From Acidobacteriaceae bacterium (GTDB taxonomy: Bacteria; Acidobacteriota; Terriglobia; Bryobacterales; Bryobacteraceae): 64,000 nucleotides of DNA. The DNA lies in contig JADCJL010000226.1 in the NCBI GenBank assembly GCA_020247055.1, positions 1 through 64,000 on the forward strand. The letters are read 5' to 3'. Both the position numbers and the translations under genes were made by a program. Positions 25,970 to 33,773 of this stretch are shown here, piece by piece (position 1 is the stretch's first letter; every line of letters starts with the position of its first letter). The notes below the pieces were generated by a model. The model ran no database searches. It saw nothing but the letters and a program-made list of their open reading frames with translations, and was not told the DNA's origin.

Positions 25970-27700
25970 CTAGCCGATCAGTTCGAGACCAATTTTCTTG
26001 GCTGCGGCGTCCAGATGGATAATCCGGAAACTGCGGACCTGGCCGACCTTGATAGCCGCCGCACCCTTGGCAGCAGGCTCACCGCCCTTACCTTCCTTCC
26101 ATTTGGCCGAGAGCATCGCCGTCAGAGCACTGACGTCCACCGAAGCAGCTGCAGACGGCGCGGACTTTCCTCCGCCCGCCTCCTTCTTCTCTTCCTGCAA
26201 GCGGCACTCCCCTAGCACCCCATCCGCCACTTCAACCTTCAGCAAATTGGCCCGCACATCGGCCACCCGCGCCGTTAAGGTCTCACCCACCTGATGCTCG
26301 GCAATGAAATCATCCGTCTTGGTCGGCTGCAACTGCTTGAGACCGAGCCGGATCCGCCGCCGTTCCCGGTCAACCTCCAGCACGAGCGCACGCACTACCT
26401 CGCCGACTTTCACAACGTCCTTCGGGTGATCGATCCGCTTCTCGTTCACCATGTCGCCGATGTGAATCATGCCATCGACCCCATCGCCCAAATCGACAAA
26501 TGCCCCGAACGCCTGGATGCTCGTTACGGGCGCCTCAACGATCGAACCCACCGGATACTTCTTCACCGCCTCCGCAAACGGATCGCCCAGCGTCTGCTTC
26601 AAACTCAACTGAATTTTCTTGTCGGCCGGCTTGAAATCGAGAATGGCAACCTCGACCTGATCACCGACTTTCAGCATATCCGACGGTTTCCGGACCTTCT
26701 TAGCCCAGGACATCTCGGAAACATGCACCAAGCCGTCCACGCCGGGCGCCAGTTCGATAAACGCGCCAAAGTCGGTCAGACGGGCTACACTTCCCTGCAC
26801 CCGATCGCCGACCTTGAACTGGTCGGCCGCCGCGGCCCATGGGTCCGGCACCAGCTGCTTCAATCCCAGCGACACCTTCTTCGAGTTCTTATTGATCTTG
26901 AGGATCTTCACCTCAAGCTCGTCGCCAATCTTGACCACATCCGCCGGCTTACCCACGCGATGCCAGCTCATGTCGGTGACATGCAGAAGACCGTCAACCC
27001 CGCCGAGATCGAGAAACGCTCCGAAATCGGTAACACTCCGGACGCGCCCCGTCATCACGGCGCCTTCGGTCAGCGCGAGAAACGCCGCCTCTTTCGCCTT
27101 GGCCGCCTGCTCTTCCAGAATGACCCGACGGTCCACGACAACGTCTTCTTTCACGGTGTCGAGGTTGATCACCCGGCACTCGATCTCCTGGCCGACCAGC
27201 TTGGCCAACTCAATGACATCTCGCGTACCGCTGCGGGACGCGGGCATGAACGCGCGCGAACCCGCGACCTCCACCCGCAAGCCGCCCTTGACCGCCTCCA
27301 CGACGCGGCCCCCGATATTGCGCTTTTCCTCAAAGGCCGCCTGCAGCTCACTCCAGTCCTTCGGGCGCTCCACTTTGAGCGGCGACAGCTCCAGCGCCCC
27401 TTCGGCGCTGCGGCCGGTCACCGTGACCTGAATCCGGTCACCCACCTGGACGTCAGGCACGCCATCGGCAAAGGCAGACTTCAGCAAAACTCCCTCGGAC
27501 TTGCCGCCGAGGTCAACAAAAATCGAGTCTTCGTTCACTGCGGCAACCGTGCCTTGCAGCACGCCACCTTCGACCGGCTGCGGCTCGGCGGGCGCGGTCT
27601 GCTCGAGTTCAAATTGCTGCAGGATCTCCCCGAAGTTTGATTCTTCCGGGTTGATTACTGGTTCGTCCATCGGTTGGTCGGCAGGGTTAGCGGGATTCAT
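25970..27700 (-). CDS. rpsA: 30S ribosomal protein S1
   Basis: 576 residues containing six S1 OB-fold repeats. The first is near residues 44-113 (GTVAAVNEDSIFVDLGGKSEG), the second is degenerate (residues 128-195), the third to fifth are canonical (GRVRSVTDFGAFLDLGGVDGLLHVTDMSW; GSVARLTDFGAFIELAPGVDGLVHVSEMSW; APVTSIQAFGAFVDLGDGVDGMIHIGDM) and the sixth is diverged and interrupted by an Ala/Gly/Lys-rich linker. The length and repeat number fit S1, which brings mRNA to the 30S subunit. The sixth repeat is more divergent than in proteobacterial S1. The 5' region contains a palindrome at 27717-27728. Confidence 0.92.
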   Translation of the reverse strand: MNPANPADQPMDEPVINPEESNFGEILQQFELEQTAPAEPQPVEGGVLQGTVAAVNEDSIFVDLGGKSEGVLLKSAFADGVPDVQVGDRIQVTVTGRSAEGALELSPLKVERPKDWSELQAAFEEKRNIGGRVVEAVKGGLRVEVAGSRAFMPASRSGTRDVIELAKLVGQEIECRVINLDTVKEDVVVDRRVILEEQAAKAKEAAFLALTEGAVMTGRVRSVTDFGAFLDLGGVDGLLHVTDMSWHRVGKPADVVKIGDELEVKILKINKNSKKVSLGLKQLVPDPWAAAADQFKVGDRVQGSVARLTDFGAFIELAPGVDGLVHVSEMSWAKKVRKPSDMLKVGDQVEVAILDFKPADKKIQLSLKQTLGDPFAEAVKKYPVGSIVEAPVTSIQAFGAFVDLGDGVDGMIHIGDMVNEKRIDHPKDVVKVGEVVRALVLEVDRERRRIRLGLKQLQPTKTDDFIAEHQVGETLTARVADVRANLLKVEVADGVLGECRLQEEKKEAGGGKSAPSAAASVDVSALTAMLSAKWKEGKGGEPAAKGAAAIKVGQVRSFRIIHLDAAAKKIGLELIG

Positions 27701-27716
27701 GCGAAATACGGATACT

Positions 27717-27728
27717 CACAATATTGTG
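27717..27728. promoter_or_regulatory. 12-bp palindrome upstream of rpsA
   Basis: CACAATATTGTG, perfect dyad, 17 bp upstream of the rpsA start and AT-rich against its surroundings. It may be an operator or part of the rpsA promoter; I could not place convincing -35/-10 hexamers around it. Confidence 0.4.
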
Positions 27729-27763
27729 TCATACCCTTTGCATGTTCCGCTGATTGGTTCCCG

Positions 27764-29149
27764 TCAGGACGTCTCCTCGGCCGACGCACTCTCCGGATCC
27801 GTCTCGCCCATCTGCGTCAGCCGGTAACGGAGTGCATTGCGGGTGAGGCCGAGCAGGCGGGCCGCCTGGCTCTTGTTCCCCGCCGCGCGCCGGAGCGCCT
27901 CCCGGATCAGCGCGCGCTCATACTCCTCAAGCGTCATCCCCGGAGGCAGAAAACCGGGCTCCCCGGACGAAGCGGTCCGCCGCGAAGGCGCCATATCGAG
28001 ACGCACCTCCGCCTCTTCGAGCACCGGCCCGCTGGCCAGCACCAGGCTGCGCTCCATCACATTCTCCAACTCCCGCACGTTACCCGGCCAATGATAGGCC
28101 GCCAGTTTGTGAATCGCCCCGGCCGCCAGCGAGCGCACCGGCGAATCGAGCTCGGCGGCGTGCTTGCGCATGAAAAACTCCGCCAGATACGGGATATCCT
28201 CGCGGCGGTCCCGCAGCGGCGGAAGGTTGATCGGCAGCACGTTCAGCCGGTAATAGAGATCCTGCCGGAACGTGCCCTGTTCGAGCGCCGCCCGCAGGTC
28301 CACGTTGGTCGCCGCAATCACCCGCACATCGATATGGCGGGTCTTGTTGCTCCCCAACCGTTCGAACTCCCGCTCCTGGAGCACGCGCAGCAGTTTCACC
28401 TGGATCGACGGCGGCACATCGCCAATCTCATCAAGAAACACGGTCCCCCCGTCGGCCTGCTCGAACTTGCCCGGCTTGGCCGCCGCGGCCCCCGTGAAGG
28501 CTCCCTTTTCATAGCCGAACAGCTCGCTCTCCATCAGGTTTTCCGGGATGGCCGTGCAGTTGATCTTGACAAACGGCTTGTCCCGCCGCGGCGAGTGCTG
28601 ATGAATCGCGCGGGCAATCATATCCTTGCCGACGCCGCTCTCGCCCGCCAGCAGCACGGTTGCCCGGCTTGGCGCCGCCCGGAGCGCGGTGGCGAAGACC
28701 TCCTGCATCGCGGCGCTCCGGCCAATGATGTTGTCAATCTGGTAACGCCCGCCCAACTCCTCCCGGAGCCGCTGGTTCTCCTCCCGCAGCGCCTTAACTT
28801 CGAAGGCCTTTTCGAGCATGGTCTGGAGATGGTCGAGCGAGAACGGCTTCTGCACGAAGTCCACCGCCCCGGCCTTCATCGCCGCCACGGCGGTCTCGAC
28901 GCTGCCAAAGGCGGTCATCACCACCACCGGCAGGCCCGGCCGGGCGGAGTGGAGCCGCGCCACCAGCGCCAGTCCATCTTCGCCCGGCAGCCGCAGATCG
29001 GTCAGCACCAGACCAGCCCACTCCAGCCGCGGCACCGCGGCCTCCACCGAAGCCGCCGTCTCCACTTCGAAGCCGGCGGAAGCCAAATGCAGCTGCACCA
29101 CGCGCCGCAGCCGCTCCTCATCTTCAATCACCAGAACCCGCTTACTCAT
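27764..29149 (-). CDS. NtrC-family sigma54-dependent response regulator
   Basis: 461 residues in the order receiver, AAA+ and Fis-type HTH. The receiver has phosphoacceptor Asp51 (LVLTDLRLPGEDG), the Thr in MTAFGS and Lys in QKPFS. The AAA+ domain has Walker A GESGVGKD, the sigma54 contact loop GAFTGA, Walker B GGTVFLDEIGD and the R-finger region. The C-terminal helix-turn-helix (NKSQAARLLGLTRNALRYRL) binds enhancer-like sites. All catalytic elements are intact, so it should activate sigma54 promoters when phosphorylated by the kinase encoded just upstream. Its start overlaps the kinase stop by 4 bp. Confidence 0.95.
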   Translation of the reverse strand: MSKRVLVIEDEERLRRVVQLHLASAGFEVETAASVEAAVPRLEWAGLVLTDLRLPGEDGLALVARLHSARPGLPVVVMTAFGSVETAVAAMKAGAVDFVQKPFSLDHLQTMLEKAFEVKALREENQRLREELGGRYQIDNIIGRSAAMQEVFATALRAAPSRATVLLAGESGVGKDMIARAIHQHSPRRDKPFVKINCTAIPENLMESELFGYEKGAFTGAAAAKPGKFEQADGGTVFLDEIGDVPPSIQVKLLRVLQEREFERLGSNKTRHIDVRVIAATNVDLRAALEQGTFRQDLYYRLNVLPINLPPLRDRREDIPYLAEFFMRKHAAELDSPVRSLAAGAIHKLAAYHWPGNVRELENVMERSLVLASGPVLEEAEVRLDMAPSRRTASSGEPGFLPPGMTLEEYERALIREALRRAAGNKSQAARLLGLTRNALRYRLTQMGETDPESASAEETS

Positions 29150-30414
29150 GCTCCCGCCCCGGCCGGCAGCAGGAGGCGAAACACGCTCCCTCTGCCCGGC
29201 TCACTATCGAACTCCAGACGCCCGCCATGCTCATCCACGATCTTGGCCACAATCGCCAGGCCCAAGCCCACCCCTTCTTTTTTGGTCGTAAAGAAGGGAT
29301 TGAAAATCGACTCCCGGTGCTCCGGCGCCACGCCGCTGCCGCGATCAATTACCGCGATCTCCGTTTCCGTCCCGCTCACCTGACGCGTCCGCAGCGTCAC
29401 CACCGCGCCGGCCGGACTCGCCTGCGCCGCGTTCAGCAACAGGTTGAGCACCACGCGCTCCATCCACTCGGCATCGAGATCGACGGGCCGGACGGCCGGG
29501 TCGTAGTTTTTGTAAACCGTCACCGCCGGCGCCGGCGTCATCCGGCCGAACTCCTGCACGACGCGGTCGAGCAGTCCGTGCAGCTCCACCGGCGCCCGGT
29601 GCAGGACCAGCGGGCGGGCAAATTCAAGGAAGCGGCCAATGAGCGAGTTGGCCCGGTCCACATCCGAGGCGATGTAGGCCGCCATCTCCCGCGCCAGTTC
29701 GTTGTCGGGCGGAAGCTGCTTGGCCAGCACTTCGGCCGAAGCGCGAATCGTGCCGAGGGGGTTCCGCAGCTCATGCGCCAACCCCGCCGTCAACTGGCCC
29801 AGCGCCGCCAGACGTCCCGACCGCCGCACGGCGTCCTCGGCCTCCTGCAGATGGCGGTTGGCCTCGGCCAACTCCCGCGCCACGGCCTGGTAACGCTGGG
29901 CTTCGGCCCGGCTGGCCTTCGCCAGCTGGAAGGTCAGGTAGCCGACCAGCGGCAGGAAGATGATCCGCAGCAGCAGTTCCTCCCAGATCACCAGATAGCG
30001 ATTGAGCGCGGTCCAATCCAGAAACCCGAGGAAAGAGACGTAGGCCACGCAGGCGAGACCAGTGAAGATGGTGGTCGCCAGCGGACCGGTTGTGGTGGCG
30101 GCGCTGACGACGGGAAGCATCAGAATCGGGTAATAGCTGGAGTTGATCGCCGCCGTGTAGCCGATCACGAGCCAGCACAGCAGCAGCTTTACCGTGATCG
30201 ACAGCAGTCTGCCCCGCTCGGTGCCAAAGCGGGCGATGCGCGGTTCGGCCAACTGAAACAGGGCGAGCGCGACGATCGAGACCACCGACGGGACGTCGTG
30301 AAAGGGGCTGGCCAGCGCGAGGGCGGAAAAGAACAGCAGCCAGACCAGGTCCTGCGGCGCCAGGAACGGCAGGCGGAGCCGGGCGGTCAGGCCGGAGGGA
30401 TCGGCGGCGGGCAC
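29146..30414 (-). CDS. membrane sensor histidine kinase, partner of the NtrC-type regulator
   Basis: 422 residues. The N-terminal half has about five or six transmembrane helices (residues 18-170) with no large periplasmic loop, suggesting it senses a membrane or intracellular state. A coiled segment (EAQRYQAVARELAEANRHLQEAE) leads to the H-box LAHELRNPLG, N-box (VVLNLLLNAAQAS), G1 (VIDRGSGV), F-box (FNPFFTTKKEGVGLGLAI) and G2. The layout resembles NtrB/ZraS-type kinases. It overlaps the Sir2 gene upstream by 28 bp and the regulator downstream by 4 bp. Confidence 0.93.
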   Translation of the reverse strand: MPAADPSGLTARLRLPFLAPQDLVWLLFFSALALASPFHDVPSVVSIVALALFQLAEPRIARFGTERGRLLSITVKLLLCWLVIGYTAAINSSYYPILMLPVVSAATTTGPLATTIFTGLACVAYVSFLGFLDWTALNRYLVIWEELLLRIIFLPLVGYLTFQLAKASRAEAQRYQAVARELAEANRHLQEAEDAVRRSGRLAALGQLTAGLAHELRNPLGTIRASAEVLAKQLPPDNELAREMAAYIASDVDRANSLIGRFLEFARPLVLHRAPVELHGLLDRVVQEFGRMTPAPAVTVYKNYDPAVRPVDLDAEWMERVVLNLLLNAAQASPAGAVVTLRTRQVSGTETEIAVIDRGSGVAPEHRESIFNPFFTTKKEGVGLGLAIVAKIVDEHGGRLEFDSEPGRGSVFRLLLPAGAGA

Positions 30415-31151
30415 GTTGTCATCTTATCGCGCCCGCCTCCCAGCAGCGCCGGAAGCAGCTCTCCGGCCGGACCGGCGAGCGCCACGGCGACGTGCGAGGA
30501 GAAGGGGGTGGGGGTGGGATTGACTTCGATGGCGCAGCGGGCGCGGGTAATGAGGCCCGCGGCCGGATAGACCTGGGCCGCCGTGCCCACCACGAGCAAC
30601 ACATCGGCCTGCGCAACCGCCCGCTCCGCCTCGGCCCAGACCACGCGGGGCAGGGACTCGCCGAACCAGACCACGGCCGGGCGCAGCGGAGCCCCGCACT
30701 CCGGGCACGGCGGCGGCAGGGCGGGATAGGCGAGGGCGTGGCTCCGGCGCTGATGCCCACAGCCGGTGCAGCGCTCCTGCCACAGGTCACCGTGCACTTT
30801 CAGAATGCGCCGGGAGCCAGCGCGGTCGTGCAGGCCGTCCACGTTCTGCGTGATGAGGGTGCAGCGCCCTTGCTGCCGCTCGTATTCGGCCAGCGCGCGG
30901 TGGCCGGCGTTGGGCTCGGCGGCGGCGATGGCCGCCCGCCTCCACAGATACCACTCCCACACCGTCCGCGGATCCTGCGCGAAGGCCTCCGGCGTGGCCA
31001 GATGCTCGGGCCGGAAGTTTCGCCAAAGGCCTCCGGGGCCGCGAAAGGTTGGGATGCCGCTTTCGGCCGAGATGCCGGCGCCGGTCAGCACCGCCAGCGA
31101 TTCGGCCGCGGCGACCAGACGGCGCGCTTCGGCCAGGGCAAGTTCGCTCAT
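30387..31151 (-). CDS. cobB: Sir2-family NAD-dependent protein deacylase
   Basis: 254 residues from ATG at 31151. The frame is open 55 codons further upstream, but that part is a duplicated piece of the ctaA 3' end and not Sir2. Motifs: GAGISAESGIPTFRG for NAD binding, TQNVDGLHDRAG, catalytic His in LKVHGDLW, a Cys4 zinc site (CTGC...CPEC) and VVGTAAQVYPA. A Tyr-x-x-Arg pair (YLWR in EWYLWRRAAI) matches the SIRT5/CobB class III signature that accepts succinyl and malonyl lysine, so desuccinylase activity is likely in addition to deacetylation. It overlaps the histidine kinase start and is probably co-transcribed with it. Confidence 0.92.
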   Translation of the reverse strand: MSELALAEARRLVAAAESLAVLTGAGISAESGIPTFRGPGGLWRNFRPEHLATPEAFAQDPRTVWEWYLWRRAAIAAAEPNAGHRALAEYERQQGRCTLITQNVDGLHDRAGSRRILKVHGDLWQERCTGCGHQRRSHALAYPALPPPCPECGAPLRPAVVWFGESLPRVVWAEAERAVAQADVLLVVGTAAQVYPAAGLITRARCAIEVNPTPTPFSSHVAVALAGPAGELLPALLGGGRDKMTTCPPPIPPA

Positions 31152-31385
31152 CAGGCAGCCCTGGCCGGGCGTTGGGCGAGGCGCCCGCGGCAAGAATTCA
31201 AACTCGCCGCAAGGTCTGCGGGTACGCGATGGGCGTGCGGCCCCGCGGCGGTCGGGACCGCCAGCGAGCTCACCATGACGGCCCGGCCAGGCGTCGAGCC
31301 CCGCGATCGCCGCCAAGATCCGGACTCACCGCCAGGCCAACGGGTGGGCGATATGCGTCCGGCCAGTTCCTGGTCGCTGACCGTC
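31152..31385. other. spacer between Sir2 and ctaA genes with duplicated ctaA tail
   Basis: 234 bp without a gene. It contains the degraded second copy of the ctaA 3' end at 31285-31324; nothing else is recognised. Confidence 0.55.
31285..31324. repeat. partial duplication of ctaA 3' end, copy outside the gene
   Basis: 40 bp matching 31405-31444 at 36 positions with an offset of exactly 120 bp. On the minus strand it reads AAIAGLDAWP, against TAIAWLDAWP at the end of CtaA. It probably arose as a short tandem duplication that then lost its coding role. Confidence 0.7.
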
Positions 31386-32294
31386 TCACGGCCGGTGAGG
31401 AGCAGGCCAGGCGTCGAGCCACGCGATCGCCGTCAAAATCCAGATCGCCTGCGCAACCAGCAGATGCACGATCTGCATCCACCCCGGGGCCGCCAGCGCG
31501 ATGTTCATCACACCGAGACTGACCTGCAGAAGAACCACTCCCGCCGTCCAGGTCAACAACCGGCCCTGGGCCACCCCCTGCCGCCGCAGCGCGGCGAATA
31601 CCCCGAGTAGGAACAGCGCCGTGCCCGCGGCGACCAGCGGGTGGACAATCCGTAACTGGACGAGAAAGTGCTGGCCCGCGGTGAGATCCTCGCGGATGCG
31701 GGCAAACAGGCCGGCTCCCAGCGTCGGCGGCACCGGGAACAACGTATCCCCCAGCGCCGTAATCGCGCCGGTGATATTGGCGAGGATCAGCGCGCCAAGC
31801 GCCGCGGCCAACCAGCGGAAACCCGGGCCGGAGCCCGCGGCAGCGCGGGCGACGTGCGGGGCGCTCCACCGCGCGGCCGCCGCGGTGGTGGCCGTCAGCA
31901 GCAGCGTGTTGGCCAGATGGATGGAGATGACCAGGGCGCGGCTGACCGAGGCATCATCCACAACCAGCTGCTTTTTGACGAGCACGGCCCCGATGAAGCC
32001 CTCCACCAGCAGAAAAAACAACGATGCCAGAGCAGCGTAGAAGGCGCGGCCGCGGCCCGCGCGGCGCCAAACCCAGACCAGCAAGGCCAGCCCGAACAGA
32101 CCACACAGCCCGCTGGTTACGCGGTGCGTGAACTCGATGATGGTCTTCGCGCCCGGCGCCTGCGGCACCACCTCGCCGTTGCACATCGGCCAGTGGTCAC
32201 CGCACCCGGCGCCGGCGCCGGTGATCCGCACCCAGGCGCCGAACAGAATCACGGCCACCAGATAGCCGACGTAGAACCAGGCGAAGCGCTGCAT
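31386..32294 (-). CDS. ctaA: heme A synthase (CtaA/COX15)
   Basis: 302 residues with eight predicted transmembrane helices in two similar halves. Conserved features include WVRITGAGAGCGDHWPMCNG with the Cys pair of the first extracellular loop, EFTHRVTSG with a haem-ligand His, a second pair of His residues (SIHLANTLLL; RIVHPLVAAG; MQIVHLLVAQ), and ANITGAITALGDTLFP. It oxidises haem O to haem A for cytochrome oxidase. It starts 6 bp after the DUF1501 gene stop, so it is probably co-transcribed with a DUF1501/cytochrome pair rather than with the usual ctaB or cox genes. Confidence 0.93.
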   Translation of the reverse strand: MQRFAWFYVGYLVAVILFGAWVRITGAGAGCGDHWPMCNGEVVPQAPGAKTIIEFTHRVTSGLCGLFGLALLVWVWRRAGRGRAFYAALASLFFLLVEGFIGAVLVKKQLVVDDASVSRALVISIHLANTLLLTATTAAAARWSAPHVARAAAGSGPGFRWLAAALGALILANITGAITALGDTLFPVPPTLGAGLFARIREDLTAGQHFLVQLRIVHPLVAAGTALFLLGVFAALRRQGVAQGRLLTWTAGVVLLQVSLGVMNIALAAPGWMQIVHLLVAQAIWILTAIAWLDAWPAPHRP

Positions 32295-32300
32295 TCCAGC

Positions 32301-33758
32301 TTAGGACAGGATCTTCTTGTGGACTACCCCGGCCACGTCGGTCAACCGGAAGTCGCGGCCGCTGTAGCGGTAGGTGAGCTTCTCGTGATCGAGGCCGAGA
32401 ATGTGCAGCACGGTAGCGTGGAAGTCGTGGATGTGCATCCGGTCTTCCGCGGCGTGATAGCCGATCTCGTCGGTTGCCCCGTAGACGAAGCCAGGCTTCA
32501 CGCCCGCGCCCGCCATCCAGATGGTGTAGCCATAAGGGTTGTGGTCGCGCCCGTTGCCGCCTTCTGAAATCGGGGTCCGGCCGAACTCGCCGGCCCAGAT
32601 GACGAGCGTGTCGTCCATCATGCCGCGCGCCTTCAGATCTTTGAGCAAGCCGGCGATGGGCTTGTCGACCTCGTAGGCGTTCGAGGTGTGTTTATTGAAC
32701 AGATCGGAGTGCTGGTCCCACTTGTAGCTGTGGGTAGCCTGCACGAAGCGGACGTTCTTCTCACTCAGCCGCCGGGCGAGCAGACACTGCCAGCCGAAAT
32801 CGGCGGTGCGGGGATCGTCGAGGCCGTAAAGCTTCTTGGTGGCCTCGCTCTCCTTATCAACGGCGAAGATCTCCGGAGCCTGGGTCTGCATGCGGAAGGC
32901 GAGTTCGAAGGCCTGAATGCGGGCTTCCATGTTCGGGTCGAACTGCCGCATGTCGGCGTGGCGGCGGTTGATGTTCTGGATCATGTCCAGTTCGTAGCGC
33001 TGCTGTTCGGGGGTGAGGCCCTTGTTCACCAGGTATTGAATCGGCTCGGACTTGATCTCTTCGACCTTCATGCCGGAGTGGCCGATGGGGGTGCCCTGGT
33101 AGGCGCCGGGCAGAAACGCGGAGCCGAAGTTCTTGGCGCCGCCGTGCGACAGGGTCGGCTTGATGGTGATGTAGCCCGGCAGATCCTGGTTTTCTGTGCC
33201 GAGGCCGTAGACGCTCCAGGCGCCCATGCTGGGACGGACGAACGTGGAACTGCCGGTGAAGGATTGCAGCAGCGCGGCGCCGTGGTCGACGCCTTCCCCC
33301 ACCAGGGACCGGACGACGCAGAGTTGATCAACGCAGTCGCGTACATGCGGGAACAGATCGCTGACCAGAATGCCGCTCTTACCGCCCGGCCGGAACTCCC
33401 AGGGCGATTTCATGAGGGGTCCGGGCGCCTCATCGGCAAAGGCCAGCGGCCGTTTGATGGGCAGCGGCTTGCCGTGGTCGCGGACCAGGCGCTCTTTGAA
33501 GTCGAACGTGTCGATACTCGACGGGCCGCCGTGCATGAACAGAAAGATGACTTTTTTGGCGCGCGGGGCGAAGTGCGGCTTGCGCGGCGCCAGCGGATTG
33601 ACCGCCCCGCCAACGGACGGCGCGCCTTCGGCCATCATGCTCAGGAAACCCAGGTAACCCAGGCCGCCCGCCGCGGCACGGAAGGCCGCCCGGCGCGACA
33701 TAGGCCGCACGCGACGAGAGTAAACTTCGCGGATCGGATCGTAGGTAGGCTTTTCCAT
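32301..33758 (-). CDS. DUF1501 family protein (second copy)
   Basis: 485 residues. The N-terminus MEKPTYDPIREVYSRRVRPMSRRAAFRAAAGG has a Tat-like Arg pair before a hydrophobic stretch. The DUF1501 core is complete: KKVIFLFMHGGPSSIDTFDFK, GEFGRTPISEGGNGRDHN and DFHATVLHILGLDHEKLTYRYSGRDFRL. It pairs with the DUF1549/DUF1553 gene 15 bp upstream, as in the 2-6 kb locus. The two DUF1501 proteins share family motifs but differ throughout, so they are old paralogues rather than a recent duplication. Confidence 0.92.
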   Translation of the reverse strand: MEKPTYDPIREVYSRRVRPMSRRAAFRAAAGGLGYLGFLSMMAEGAPSVGGAVNPLAPRKPHFAPRAKKVIFLFMHGGPSSIDTFDFKERLVRDHGKPLPIKRPLAFADEAPGPLMKSPWEFRPGGKSGILVSDLFPHVRDCVDQLCVVRSLVGEGVDHGAALLQSFTGSSTFVRPSMGAWSVYGLGTENQDLPGYITIKPTLSHGGAKNFGSAFLPGAYQGTPIGHSGMKVEEIKSEPIQYLVNKGLTPEQQRYELDMIQNINRRHADMRQFDPNMEARIQAFELAFRMQTQAPEIFAVDKESEATKKLYGLDDPRTADFGWQCLLARRLSEKNVRFVQATHSYKWDQHSDLFNKHTSNAYEVDKPIAGLLKDLKARGMMDDTLVIWAGEFGRTPISEGGNGRDHNPYGYTIWMAGAGVKPGFVYGATDEIGYHAAEDRMHIHDFHATVLHILGLDHEKLTYRYSGRDFRLTDVAGVVHKKILS

Positions 33759-33773
33759 GATGTCTGTTCTCCC

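Noticed and set aside
31152-31316. 55-residue N-terminal extension of the Sir2 frame
   Set aside because: It encodes a duplicated piece of the CtaA tail and is outside the Sir2 fold.
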